Positions 26,661 to 35,499 of a stretch of 64,000 nt of DNA are shown piece by piece. Under the pieces are notes generated by a model that saw nothing but the letters and a program-made list of their open reading frames with translations, was not told the DNA's origin and made no database searches. The stretch is from Chryseobacterium aahli (GTDB lineage: Bacteria > Bacteroidota > Bacteroidia > Flavobacteriales > Weeksellaceae), in contig NZ_JALDNB010000016.1 of NCBI RefSeq assembly GCF_022699665.1, forward strand, positions 1 to 64,000. The letters run 5' to 3'. Positions within the stretch are counted from its first letter, which is position 1; every line of letters begins with the position of its first letter. Made by a program: the position numbers and the translations under genes.

Positions 26661-27531
26661 AGAAAAATGGATTCTTCTGATTACCCTCACTATTATTTGG
26701 GGCTCATCATTTATTTTAATTAAAAAATCTTTAGACCATTTTACTCCTTATCAGGTCGGAGCGTTGAGAGTTTTAATAGCCGGAATTATTCTGATGCCGA
26801 TCGCAATATCAAAATACAAACTCTTTCCGAAGAAACATTTGAAATGGCTCATTTTAGCCGCATTTACAGGAAATTTCATCCCTATGTTCTTATTTCCTAT
26901 TGCCGAAACGGAAATCAGCAGCAGTATTGCTGGAATTATCAATTCGATGATGCCTATTTTTGTCATTATTGTAGGAACATTATTCTGGAAATTTGAAACG
27001 ACCAAAAGACAAATGACTGGAATTTTCATCAGTTTCACCGGAGTTTGTCTACTTGCTTTTGGTGGCGGAGATGATTCTGAATTTAAAATATTTCCAATTT
27101 TACTTTTACTTTTGGCAACACTATGTTATGCAATCAGCACAACGACTGTAAAATCTAAGCTGATGGAAGTTTCATCGACGGTTTTGTCTGCATTTGTATT
27201 CTCTTTTATTTTATTCTTGCCATCACTTATTGCCTTAATATCAACAGGTTTTGTCTCAACATTTACTTTTTCAAAAGAAAATATGATGGGTTTGATGTTT
27301 GTGAGCTTACTTTCTGTTTTTGGAACGGGATTAGCGATGATGATGAATTATCGTTTGCTGAAAGTTTCCACTCCGCTGTTTGCATCGACCGTTACTTTGC
27401 TGATGCCGATTGTTGCGATTATCTGGGGGATTTTAGACGGTGAAAAACTGACAGTTTTACAATTTGTGGGAGCAAGTATCATTATTACAGGTTTGATCTT
27501 TTTAAGGGCTAAAGCTGTTGCTCAAAAATAA
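26647..27531 (+). CDS. EamA/DMT-family transporter
   Basis: A 294-residue inner-membrane protein with about ten hydrophobic segments in two EamA halves: WILLITLTIIWGSSFILIKKS near 7-27, a second half starting around 150, and a C-terminal VGASIIITGLIFLRAKA. The family exports metabolites or amino acids. The substrate is not predictable here. It overlaps aat by 14 bases, so the two are co-transcribed. Confidence 0.88.
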   Translation: MNADKEKWILLITLTIIWGSSFILIKKSLDHFTPYQVGALRVLIAGIILMPIAISKYKLFPKKHLKWLILAAFTGNFIPMFLFPIAETEISSSIAGIINSMMPIFVIIVGTLFWKFETTKRQMTGIFISFTGVCLLAFGGGDDSEFKIFPILLLLLATLCYAISTTTVKSKLMEVSSTVLSAFVFSFILFLPSLIALISTGFVSTFTFSKENMMGLMFVSLLSVFGTGLAMMMNYRLLKVSTPLFASTVTLLMPIVAIIWGILDGEKLTVLQFVGASIIITGLIFLRAKAVAQK

Positions 27532-27846
27532 ATGCTGGATTATTTCATTTAGATGATTAAATGCATTGTTTTAAACGCAAAGTTCGCAAAGGCGTTCCAC
27601 TTAGCAGAGACCACAAAGTTTCTTGATTACATTAGCTAGATTGATGACCGTTGTTCAAAAATAAATCCCGCATTGCTGCAGGATTATTTTATTTGAATTG
27701 ATTAAAAAGTTTATTGATGACTACTTTGCAGCCCGACTTGAGTGGAAATCCTTTTTGTTTTTTTCTAGAAAAACAAAAAGATTGGGAACGGAAGGCGGAA
27801 AATTGCTGCCCAAATAAAAATTTTATATCAGGCTCTATTACCCCTT
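27532..27846. other. Intergenic region with hairpins and repeat-like sequence
   Basis: No gene was found in these 315 bases. A terminator-like hairpin lies at 27664-27690 (arms AATCC/GGATT plus GCA/TGC, T-rich tail). Sequence around it partly repeats the end of the transporter gene (TCAAAAATAAAT followed by a GATTATTT and GATTAAA pattern). A second structure at 27728-27810 has perfect 12-base arms CTTTTTGTTTTT (27751-27762) and complement (27769-27780), flanked by GCAGCCCG and by a GGGAACGGAAGGCGG tract. It looks like a conserved structured repeat of this genus. A CGCAAAG-type repeat lies at 27580-27600. Confidence 0.45.
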
Positions 27847-29229
27847 CTATTCACTCTTTTTCTTCACTTTCGCTTTAGCCTTCTTCACCTCATCTTTGAT
27901 GTACGGATATTTTTTCTGCATATCTGTAATCAATGAAGGATCCAACTCTAATGCTTTCTCTAAAGTTTCAGCGCCTTTAGTTGTATTTTTTAGATTAAAA
28001 TAACAATTGCTCAGCTGATAATACAGTTCTGCACGATTATGATGCTCCAAAGCAGAAATCAAAACAGTTACAGCTTCGTCATATTCACCCACCAACATCA
28101 AAACTTCAGTGTAGGCATACCAATTGTAAAATCTTGACGGTTCTGCATCTACCAATTTTTTCAGACAAGAAAGACTTTCTTCAAACTTTCCTGAATCGAT
28201 AAATAAAAATGCGAGTCTTTTCTGATACTCAAGGTTTCCGTCATTCAGCAAAGTCGCTTCTCTTGCAAAGTGCAACGCTTCCGGCATTCCGCCCATCTCT
28301 TCGTAAAGATAAGACTGCTCCATCATTGCCATATAAAACTGAGGATCTTCTCTCAATGATTTCTGGAAATAATTCAAAGCTATGGTCGGCTGTTTTAAAG
28401 CCTTGTAACACAATCCGATTTTATAAAATGTAAAAGCTTTTGTATATTCCAGCTCAAGCATTTCTTCATATACTTCAATGGCTTTTTTGTGTTGATTTAA
28501 AGCTTCATAACAGGCTGCTTTACTTGCGTAAACTCCAACAGCGCTGGAGTTGATTGCCAGCATATAGTCGAAACCTTTGATGGCTTCCTCGTAGTTTTTT
28601 CTGTTGAAATAGTACTGTCCGTACTCGCTCCACGCTACTTCTGAGTAGGCAAAATTGTCAAGATAGTCATTAAGGAAAGCAATTGCTTCCTCACTCTTAT
28701 TCAGATCACTGAAGCAGATCATTGCATTTTCCAACGAATATTCATCCGTAGGATCATCTTTCAATGCCTGCTGGTAATGTTTAAGAGCGTTAAAAGGATC
28801 TCCTAAATTCACATATTCATCTGCAATAAAATTATTCAGGAAGTTTTCTTCTTCATTTAATTCTAAAGCTTTTTTACAGATTTCAATAGATTTTCTAGGG
28901 TTTCCTAAATTCGAATAATACTTTGCGTAGCATACCAAAAAGTCTGTATTCTCCATAGAAGAACCTTTTAACTCGTCGATCATTTCCTTCGCCGTAATAT
29001 AATCTTCCCATTCTAAGAGCACTTCAAGTTTTTTGATCTTGATATCCAAAGAATTGGGATGAAGTTTGAGACCGTAAGTTACTGCCATATCGGCATAATT
29101 AAAATCTCCCAACTCCAGATAATAAACAATAATATCATCTAATTCTTCTGTATCGAAGTAGAATTCATCATTATTTTCCATCATTTCCTCGAACTTTTTT
29201 ACAAGTTCATTTCCAAAATATTCTTCCAA
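27847..29229 (-). CDS. Tetratricopeptide-repeat protein
   Basis: A 460-residue soluble protein composed of about eleven TPR units from residue 28 to 440, for example PRKSIEICKKALELNEEENF and PFNALKHYQQALKDDPTDEYS. The tail is lysine-rich (KKAKAKVKKKSE). TPR arrays are scaffolds for protein contacts. No signal peptide is present, so it is cytoplasmic. A -7 box TAATTTTG lies on the minus strand at 29266-29259. The partner is unknown. Confidence 0.85.
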   Translation of the reverse strand: MEEYFGNELVKKFEEMMENNDEFYFDTEELDDIIVYYLELGDFNYADMAVTYGLKLHPNSLDIKIKKLEVLLEWEDYITAKEMIDELKGSSMENTDFLVCYAKYYSNLGNPRKSIEICKKALELNEEENFLNNFIADEYVNLGDPFNALKHYQQALKDDPTDEYSLENAMICFSDLNKSEEAIAFLNDYLDNFAYSEVAWSEYGQYYFNRKNYEEAIKGFDYMLAINSSAVGVYASKAACYEALNQHKKAIEVYEEMLELEYTKAFTFYKIGLCYKALKQPTIALNYFQKSLREDPQFYMAMMEQSYLYEEMGGMPEALHFAREATLLNDGNLEYQKRLAFLFIDSGKFEESLSCLKKLVDAEPSRFYNWYAYTEVLMLVGEYDEAVTVLISALEHHNRAELYYQLSNCYFNLKNTTKGAETLEKALELDPSLITDMQKKYPYIKDEVKKAKAKVKKKSE

Positions 29230-29292
29230 TATAGTATCTCTGCGTTATTTTCAAAGTTCAAAATTATTTTATAAACTTCGAAAAAACTTTTT

Positions 29293-29589
29293 TTAATTAA
29301 ATTTATTTTTCCTCGGATTTTGTCTATTATCAAAAAATGATAATATTCTAATTTCTTTTTTTGAAATTCGATAACTTAATGAGAAATTTTCCAAAATCAA
29401 AACTCTTCGTAATTCTTTCACATTACTTTTTAATCCAATTTTATTTTGATTTCTCAACAGATTAATCATCCGCAACGTTTCATTAAGAACTTTTTCTGAA
29501 TAGGTATTTGATTTATTATGACTTGTCCAATATTGATAAACCTTGTCAAATTCTTTTCTTGCACGAATTGACCAGATTATTTTTATCAT
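29293..29589 (-). CDS. RelE/ParE-family toxin
   Basis: A 98-residue toxin of a type II toxin-antitoxin pair. The start MIKIIWSIRARKEFDKVYQYW and the end LSYRISKKEIRILSFFDNRQNPRK match ParE/RelE architecture (N-terminal helix pair, then a beta sheet ending in the LSFFDNRQNP motif). Members either cleave mRNA on ribosomes or inhibit gyrase; which applies is not visible. Its start overlaps the antitoxin stop by 4 bases. Confidence 0.85.
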   Translation of the reverse strand: MIKIIWSIRARKEFDKVYQYWTSHNKSNTYSEKVLNETLRMINLLRNQNKIGLKSNVKELRRVLILENFSLSYRISKKEIRILSFFDNRQNPRKNKFN

Positions 29590-29804
29590 CGTCCGTATGA
29601 TTTTAAAAAATCTTCATGACTGACAACATTTCCTTCTTCAAAATCCTTTATTCCTAATTCTATTAATTCTTTTTCTGTATCAGAAATTTCATTCCACCAA
29701 TCCTCATCATGACTTTCTTCTACAAAATCAATTTCAACCGCCTTTAAAATCGCTTTTATTTTGGCAAGTTCTTTCTTGTTTTTCGGATTAATGGTAATTG
29801 TCAT
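29586..29804 (-). CDS. Antitoxin partner of the RelE/ParE toxin
   Basis: A 72-residue acidic protein directly upstream of the toxin with an ATGA overlap. The N-terminal strand and helix (MTITINPKNKKELAKIKAIL) may form the dimer. The C-terminal part (SDTEKELIELGIKDFEEGNVVSHEDFLKSYG) is the usual toxin-wrapping tail of Bacteroidetes ParD/Phd-like antitoxins. An inverted repeat 5 bases before the start is a likely autoregulatory site. Confidence 0.75.
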   Translation of the reverse strand: MTITINPKNKKELAKIKAILKAVEIDFVEESHDEDWWNEISDTEKELIELGIKDFEEGNVVSHEDFLKSYGR

Positions 29805-29809
29805 TGTAC

Positions 29810-29830
29810 TATATTTCTATACTAAATATA
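29810..29830. promoter_or_regulatory. Inverted repeat before the toxin-antitoxin operon
   Basis: TATATTT (29810-29816) and AAATATA (29824-29830) flank a 7-base spacer immediately upstream of the antitoxin start. Such sites are often bound by the antitoxin or the complex. AT-rich symmetry may also be chance. Confidence 0.3.
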
Positions 29831-29843
29831 CAAAAATTCTGAA

Positions 29844-31226
29844 TTAAATCAAACTTCTGATTTTAGCAATCATGTCATTGCCTAATTTGTCGGCTTCTTC
29901 CTGTGAGAAAGCCTCTGTATAAATTCTGATAATCGGTTCTGTATTCGACTTTCTCAAGTGAACCCAATTGTTTTCAAAATCTATTTTCACACCGTCAACG
30001 GTAGAAACCTCTTCATTTTGATACTCTTTTTCCATTTTAGTTAAAAGATCATCAACATTAATATCCGGAGTTAATTCAATTTTCTTTTTCCCCATGAAAT
30101 AACTTGGGTAACCGGCTCTCAATTCAGAAACTTTTTTGTTTTCTTTAGCTAAATGCGTTAAAAACAAGGCAACACCCACCAAAGAATCTCTTCCGTAATG
30201 AAGCTCAGGGTAGATAATTCCGCCGTTTCCTTCTCCTCCGATCACGGCATTTTTTTCTTTCATTAAATTCACCACATTCACTTCTCCAACAGCACTTGCA
30301 AAATATTCTGAGTTGTGAGTTTTTGCCACATCTCTCAAAGCACGGCTTGAAGAAAGATTTGAAATGGCTACTCCATTTTTGTTTTTCAACAAATAATCCG
30401 CAACGGCTACTAATGTATATTCTTCACCGAACATTTCTCCGTTTTCGTCTACCAAAGCCAATCTGTCAACATCTGGATCTACTACAACGCCGAAATCTGC
30501 TTTTTCTTTGATCACCAATTCACAAATATCTCCCAAATGTTCTTTCAAAGGCTCAGGATTGTGAGGGAATTGTCCGTTGGGTTCGCAGTATAATTTTACC
30601 GTTTCACAACCCAATTTATCTAAAAGCATCGGAATTGCAATTCCGCCTGTAGAATTTACAGCATCTAAAACGATTTTGTATTTTTTAGCTTTAATGGCTT
30701 CTACATCCACCATCGGCAAATCAAGAATCTGCTGAATATGAATATCAAAAGCATCATCTCTTGTTTCGTATTTTCCTAAGTCGTCAACCTCAGCATAATT
30801 GAAATCTTCATTTTCAGCCAACGCTAAAACTTCCGCACCATTTTCGCCGTTGATAAATTCTCCTTTTTCATTTAATAATTTCAGTGCATTCCATTGTTTT
30901 GGATTGTGAGAAGCCGTTAAAATAATTCCACCGTCAGCATTCAATTCAGGAACCATAATCTCAACCGTTGGAGTTGTAGAAAGTCCAAGATCAACGACAT
31001 TAATTCCCAATCCCTGCAAAGTTGCAGTTACTAAAGAATTAACCATTGAACCAGAAATTCTGGCATCACGCCCAATAATTAAGGTTAAATCTTTTTTATT
31101 TTTATTGTTCTGAAGCCAGGTTCCGAATGCAGATGCAAATTTCACGACATCAAGTGGCGTCAAGTTATCATTTACTTTTCCACCAATCGTTCCTCTGATT
31201 CCGGAGATACTTTTTATTAATGACAT
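29844..31226 (-). CDS. glmM: Phosphoglucosamine mutase
   Basis: A 460-residue enzyme that converts glucosamine-6-phosphate to glucosamine-1-phosphate for peptidoglycan and LPS precursors. Motifs in order: start MSLIKSISGIRGTIGG, active-site serine loop GGIILTASHNPKQWNALKLLN, metal loop VVDPDVDRLALVDENG, sugar loop GGEGNGGIIYPELHYGRD and phosphate loop WVHLRKSNTEPIIRIYTEA. Phosphomannomutase relatives share these. I chose ATG 31226 over 31265, which would place 13 extra residues upstream and start before the -7 box TATTTTTG at 31253-31246. Confidence 0.88.
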   Translation of the reverse strand: MSLIKSISGIRGTIGGKVNDNLTPLDVVKFASAFGTWLQNNKNKKDLTLIIGRDARISGSMVNSLVTATLQGLGINVVDLGLSTTPTVEIMVPELNADGGIILTASHNPKQWNALKLLNEKGEFINGENGAEVLALAENEDFNYAEVDDLGKYETRDDAFDIHIQQILDLPMVDVEAIKAKKYKIVLDAVNSTGGIAIPMLLDKLGCETVKLYCEPNGQFPHNPEPLKEHLGDICELVIKEKADFGVVVDPDVDRLALVDENGEMFGEEYTLVAVADYLLKNKNGVAISNLSSSRALRDVAKTHNSEYFASAVGEVNVVNLMKEKNAVIGGEGNGGIIYPELHYGRDSLVGVALFLTHLAKENKKVSELRAGYPSYFMGKKKIELTPDINVDDLLTKMEKEYQNEEVSTVDGVKIDFENNWVHLRKSNTEPIIRIYTEAFSQEEADKLGNDMIAKIRSLI

Positions 31227-31340
31227 ACTATTAAAAATGTTTTTGCAAAAATACGAATAAAACAAAGATTGAATAATGAAATATGCTTAACGTTAGTAAG
31301 TTGTTCTTCTCTATAGAAGCATCTTTTAACTGTCAAAACG

Positions 31341-31493
31341 CTAAGAACAGCCACAATCCTTATCGCAGCCAGATCTTTTAGAATCAAATTTCTTGGGTGC
31401 AAAGTTTTTCCTGATGTATCTGAATAAAGAATAACAAGCAAAAAGCACTACAAGAGCGATGATAATGTATTGAAAAATTAAGGAAGAATCCAT
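31341..31493 (-). CDS. FeoB-associated Cys-rich membrane protein
   Basis: A 50-residue protein with one hydrophobic helix (about 6-25, IFQYIIIALVVLFACYSLFR) and a cysteine-rich tail ending SGCDKDCGCS. This matches the small FeoB-associated proteins found after feoB in Bacteroidetes, which may act in place of FeoC. The start ATG directly follows the feoB stop (TAAATG, no gap), so translation is likely coupled. Confidence 0.8.
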   Translation of the reverse strand: MDSSLIFQYIIIALVVLFACYSLFRYIRKNFAPKKFDSKRSGCDKDCGCS

Positions 31494-33536
31494 TTATTTT
31501 AAGATTTGATAAGCTATTAATGACACAAAATATGCCAAACCGGTCATCATTACCACCTGAAAGCCAGTCCATTTCCAGCTTTTGGTTTCTCTGTAAACTA
31601 CTGCAATGGTAGAAACACACTGCATTGCAAATGCGTAAAACAATAAAACCGAAATACCTGTTGCAAAACTGAAGACTTTTTCGCCATTGGGTTTTACATC
31701 CATTCGCATTTTATCGATTACTTTGCCTTCGGGAGCATCGTCATCCAAACTGTATAAAGTAGACATCGTTCCCACAAAAACTTCTCTTGCCACGAAACTC
31801 GTCAGAATTCCGACTCCCATTTTCCAATCGTATCCTAATGGAGCAATTGCGGGTTCAATCGCTTTCCCCATTTTTGCTAAATATGAATGATCAAGCTCAA
31901 CATCCGTGGCAACAATCTGATCGTCGTTTTGTTTTGGTCCGAAATAACTTAAGCACCAAATGATTATACTTACGATGAATATAATTTTTCCAGCTCCGGT
32001 AATGAAGTCCCACACTTTACCCAAAACCATTTTCAGGTCATATCCGAAAAGCGGTTTTTTGTAGGTTGGCAAATCCATTACCAAGTAGGTTTTTCCTTTA
32101 TTTTTAATGAAACCTTTTAAAATCGCTGCCGAAAGAAGCGCTACAAAAAATCCCAACAAATACATTCCTAAAAGCACCAAAGCTCTATATTGAATTCCGA
32201 AAATCGTTTTATCTGAAATAATCAACCCAATAATAATACTGTACACCGGAAGTCTTGCTGAGCAAGTCATAAACGGTGTCACCAAAATCGTGAGTAATCT
32301 TTCTCTGAAGTTCTCAATATTTCTTGTTGAAATCACTGCAGGAATTGCACAAGCCGTTCCTGAAACCAATGGAACGATGCTTTTTCCATTTAATCCGAAC
32401 GGTCGTAAGAATCTATCCATTAGGAAAATCACTCTTGCCATATATCCTGAATCTTCCAAAAGATAAAGGAAGTATAATAAAATCCCGATTTGTGGTGCGA
32501 AAATGATGATTCCACCCAATCCTGGGACTATTCCATCTGAAATCAGTGAATTGATCGGACCTTCAGGTAAATGTTCTTTACTAAATGCAGAAAGCCATGC
32601 AAAAAACTCATCGATCCAGTTCATCGGATATTCTGCGAGAAAGAAAACGCTGTTGAAAATAACCAGCAAAATTCCTATAAAAACAACGTAACCCAAAATA
32701 GGATGAACGAGAACTTTATCTAATTTTTCGGTTAAAAGTTCTTTGAACTGAGGTTTTTTAGAAATAACATTTGATAAAATTTTATCAATATTCTGATATC
32801 TTCTTACCACTTCCTGAACCTGCAATCTTTTCGGAACCAAACTTTTAGCTTCAGAATCCGTAATTAAATCTGTCGCAGAATCTAATTTATTAATATCTGC
32901 ACCAACAGAAATGCTCATCCAAGCTTTATAATCGTTTTCAAATTGATTGTGCGAAGAAACTTTATTTAAAAAATCTTTATGCTCTGCAGGGATTTCAAAT
33001 GAAGGCTTTTCTATTTTAGCAAAATCATTGTTTAGAACAGCTTCCTGAATGGCTTCAATTCCTAACTGTTCTTTGGCGTTGGTCTGAATAATTTTGATAT
33101 TCAAAGCCTCGGAAAACTTTTCGATATCGATATTGATTCCGCGTCTTTCTGCCTGATCCACTTGGTTAACCACCAAAATCATTGGAACTCCCAAATCCTG
33201 AATCTGCTGAAATAAAAGCAATCCTCTTTTTAAGCTTAAAGCTTCCAGAATATAGACAACCCCTGCAAAATCTTTCTGACCTTCCAAAAGAAATTTAGAA
33301 AAAATAGCCTCATCCTCAGAACTTGGATAAATGCTGTACGACCCCGGAAGATCTACAACCTCAACCTCTTCATTTTTATACGTATAATTCCCGGAATGGC
33401 TAGAAACCGTTACTCCTGCGTAGTTTCCCGTCTTCTGTTTTTTGTTGCAAAGTGCATTAAAAACGGTTGATTTTCCTACGTTTGGGTTTCCGACTAAAAG
33501 TATCTGTTTTTTGTTTTGTTGCTGCATTAATTCCAA
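31494..33536 (-). CDS. feoB: Ferrous iron transporter FeoB
   Basis: A 680-residue inner-membrane Fe2+ permease. The N-terminal G domain has G1 GNPNVGKS at 17-24, G3 DLPGSY and G4 NQVDQAERRG. The membrane core has the expected gate segments: GIIIFAPQIGILLYFLYLLEDSGYMAR, GTACAIPAVISTR, TPFMTCSARLPVY and FVAREVFVGTMSTLY. It ends with a hydrophobic helix (SLIAYQILK). It overlaps feoA by 10 bases and touches the downstream small gene. Confidence 0.95.
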   Translation of the reverse strand: MELMQQQNKKQILLVGNPNVGKSTVFNALCNKKQKTGNYAGVTVSSHSGNYTYKNEEVEVVDLPGSYSIYPSSEDEAIFSKFLLEGQKDFAGVVYILEALSLKRGLLLFQQIQDLGVPMILVVNQVDQAERRGINIDIEKFSEALNIKIIQTNAKEQLGIEAIQEAVLNNDFAKIEKPSFEIPAEHKDFLNKVSSHNQFENDYKAWMSISVGADINKLDSATDLITDSEAKSLVPKRLQVQEVVRRYQNIDKILSNVISKKPQFKELLTEKLDKVLVHPILGYVVFIGILLVIFNSVFFLAEYPMNWIDEFFAWLSAFSKEHLPEGPINSLISDGIVPGLGGIIIFAPQIGILLYFLYLLEDSGYMARVIFLMDRFLRPFGLNGKSIVPLVSGTACAIPAVISTRNIENFRERLLTILVTPFMTCSARLPVYSIIIGLIISDKTIFGIQYRALVLLGMYLLGFFVALLSAAILKGFIKNKGKTYLVMDLPTYKKPLFGYDLKMVLGKVWDFITGAGKIIFIVSIIIWCLSYFGPKQNDDQIVATDVELDHSYLAKMGKAIEPAIAPLGYDWKMGVGILTSFVAREVFVGTMSTLYSLDDDAPEGKVIDKMRMDVKPNGEKVFSFATGISVLLFYAFAMQCVSTIAVVYRETKSWKWTGFQVVMMTGLAYFVSLIAYQILK

Positions 33537-33781
33537 TCTTCTACAATGATAAACTCACCTTCTTCTCTACGTAGTGCAATCCGGCTTTTTTCTTCGCCAA
33601 ACTCCACGTAAAGAGGACCGTTGAAAGGAGCCTGGTACAGAATTCTGAAAACAGTTTCAGGCAAAAGCCCCATTTCTATGATTTTGTTGGGCATCTTCAA
33701 CTGATTATTGTCATAGCCCAAAATTTTCCCAAGTTTGTTCTTAGGAAAGTTGCTTAATGTTTGTAAATAGTTATCTTTCAA
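33527..33781 (-). CDS. feoA: FeoA family protein
   Basis: An 84-residue SH3-like protein needed for FeoB-dependent iron uptake. It has the FeoA pattern KLGKILGYDNNQLKMPNKIIEMGLLPET followed by FNGPLYVEFGEEKSRIALRREEGEFI. It overlaps the feoB start. A consensus -7 box and a near-palindrome upstream suggest iron control. Confidence 0.88.
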   Translation of the reverse strand: MKDNYLQTLSNFPKNKLGKILGYDNNQLKMPNKIIEMGLLPETVFRILYQAPFNGPLYVEFGEEKSRIALRREEGEFIIVEDWN

Positions 33782-33801
33782 TACCTATATTTTTGTAAGT
33801 G

Positions 33802-33831
33802 CAAATATACTCTATTTAAATTTAATCTAAA
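33802..33831 (-). promoter_or_regulatory. feoAB promoter with putative iron-regulator box
   Basis: The -7 box TATATTTG occupies 33809-33802 on the minus strand. Six bases upstream lies a 17-base near-palindrome (33815-33831) reading TTTAGATTAAATTTAAA, symmetric at 14 of 16 paired positions. It covers the -13 to -35 area, as expected for a repressor. It resembles half-sites of DtxR/Fur-type iron boxes, but the regulator is not identified. A similar TTTAGATCAAATT lies before the outer-membrane receptor gene. Confidence 0.45.
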
Positions 33832-33874
33832 TAACGTCATTTGAATGATTTAGAAAACTTTTAACCAAAAAATA

Positions 33875-33910
33875 AATAAACCCAAACACATTTCTGCATT
33901 TGGGTTTATT
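33875..33910 (-). terminator. Terminator of the GLPGLI gene
   Basis: Perfect 12-base arms AATAAACCCAAA (33875-33886) and complement (33899-33910) with a 12-base loop, 27 bases beyond the GLPGLI stop codon. Confidence 0.75.
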
Positions 33911-33937
33911 TCAATATAGTTGAGTTAAATATGAATG

Positions 33938-34831
33938 TTATTTTTTGTCTTGAGACTTTTCAATAGGGTTATCATTTGCATTATAAAAATCTTTATACAT
34001 TTTCTCCTGCTTTTTCATCATATCTCCTACTGTGCCATCTGTTCCGGGAACTGGTCTCGATAATATTTCCTGTGTCATCATTGGTCTTACCGAAGAAAAA
34101 GGATCTTTTTTGAAATCGTTAAATGTTTTGTCAAACTTTTCTCTTGTAAGTTCCTTTGGTTTTCCACCTGTCGCCTGCATTAAGCCTTCTATGTAAGAAA
34201 ACTCGTTGTATTCTTTTATTTTTTTATTTCCCTGTAGTACCCAAGAGTAATTTTTGTCGGCATCTTCAATTTTCACAATCAAACCTGGAAGTCCACTGAA
34301 TTTATAAGGTCCATCCTGAAAAGGAATGTCTGAAGAAAACCAAGCGATCCAAGTTCTTCCACCATATTCTGTGGTTGCTTTTTGGGTATTGTATTCACCA
34401 ATTTTCTGTTTATCGTTTAATATTTTCCAGTTAAATTTCAAATCTTCAGTATAAGCGATGTTTACTGGAGTCATTCCGTTGGCAACCTTATCGACATATT
34501 CAACCTTCATGCTTGGATAGAATTTATGAATTCTTGCTGAAAACTTCGGTGTTTTAAGAGATTTTGAAAGGTCTTTATACACACCTGCTTTTTGCATTGT
34601 TTCAATCTCCACTTTTGTGATAGAATCTTGTGAAATTACAGTGTAATCCTGATAAACAGATCTGTTTTTGTCTGTAATATCCAACACAGCAATTACTTTA
34701 TCAAGCTTGGCAGAATCTTTTTTTGGTTTGAAAGTAAGCTCATAAAAGAAACGGTTTGAGCTTTCTTTGGCTTCTTGTGCGTTAGCAATTGTGAAAATTG
34801 CGATAAATAGTATTGAAAATAAATTTTTCAT
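33938..34831 (-). CDS. GLPGLI family protein
   Basis: A 297-residue exported protein with a signal peptide (about 1-18, ending IANAQ). The defining motif occurs as FSGLPGLIVKIEDADKNYSWVL near residues 172-193, after the YNTQKATTEYGGRTWIAWFS block. The function of the family is unknown; members usually lie beside TonB-type beta-barrel genes in Bacteroidetes, as here (the barrel gene at 35500-38262). No consensus -7 box was found upstream. Confidence 0.92.
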   Translation of the reverse strand: MKNLFSILFIAIFTIANAQEAKESSNRFFYELTFKPKKDSAKLDKVIAVLDITDKNRSVYQDYTVISQDSITKVEIETMQKAGVYKDLSKSLKTPKFSARIHKFYPSMKVEYVDKVANGMTPVNIAYTEDLKFNWKILNDKQKIGEYNTQKATTEYGGRTWIAWFSSDIPFQDGPYKFSGLPGLIVKIEDADKNYSWVLQGNKKIKEYNEFSYIEGLMQATGGKPKELTREKFDKTFNDFKKDPFSSVRPMMTQEILSRPVPGTDGTVGDMMKKQEKMYKDFYNANDNPIEKSQDKK

Positions 34832-34957
34832 TTTAATAACGTTTACATAATTAGTTAGCTGTTGTACAATTTTGTTACAGATTTTTTTAATTAAAATTTC
34901 TTTCGATATTATTTTATCTAAAATTTTTATCTTTAAGTACCTAAAAACAAATATTGT

Positions 34958-35455
34958 ATGGACCCATTAAAACAATTCAGAAACGAACTCGAAGCCGAGT
35001 ATCAAACGACAAAGAAGTTTTTTGAAATCTATCCAGAAGACAAAAATGAGTACAGCCCGCATTCTAAAAGCATGAAAATGGCACATCTTGCCACCCATAT
35101 TGGGGAAATTTTTGGCTGGGCAGGTTTTATGCTGAACAGTTCTGAAATAGATCTTGCACAAGGCGGAATGCAGCCAAAACTGCTTACCACAAAGGAAGAT
35201 TTGCTTAAAGTTTTGGAAGACAATTACAAATCTAGCGAAGAAGCTTTAGAAAAAGCAAAAGAAGAAGATCTTGAACCAAACTGGTCATTAAAAAATGAAG
35301 GACATACTCTATCTTCATGGACAAAATACGGTGCCATCCGTCACAGTTTGAGTCAAATTACCCATCACCGTGCACAACTGGGAGTTTATTACCGATTAAA
35401 TGATATTCAGTTGCCCGGAAGTTATGGCCCTACTGCGGATTTGCAGGACTTTTAG
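34958..35455 (+). CDS. DinB family protein
   Basis: A 165-residue four-helix protein of the DinB/YfiT metal-dependent hydrolase-like superfamily. Metal-ligand histidines appear in MAHLATHIGEIFGWAG and ITHHRAQLGVYYRL, ending with the typical PGSYGPTADL. Family members act as thiol transferases or hydrolases; the substrate here is unknown. A near-consensus -7 box TATCTTTA at about 34929 fits its promoter. Confidence 0.88.
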   Translation: MDPLKQFRNELEAEYQTTKKFFEIYPEDKNEYSPHSKSMKMAHLATHIGEIFGWAGFMLNSSEIDLAQGGMQPKLLTTKEDLLKVLEDNYKSSEEALEKAKEEDLEPNWSLKNEGHTLSSWTKYGAIRHSLSQITHHRAQLGVYYRLNDIQLPGSYGPTADLQDF

Positions 35456-35463
35456 ATTTAAAC

Positions 35464-35499
35464 AAAAAACCAACCTCAGTGAGATTGGTTTTTTTGTTT
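35464..35499. terminator. Bidirectional terminator between dinB and the receptor gene
   Basis: Ten-base arms AAAAAACCAA (35464-35473) and complement (35485-35494) with an 11-base loop, in the 44-base gap between convergent genes. T runs lie on both strands. Confidence 0.8.
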
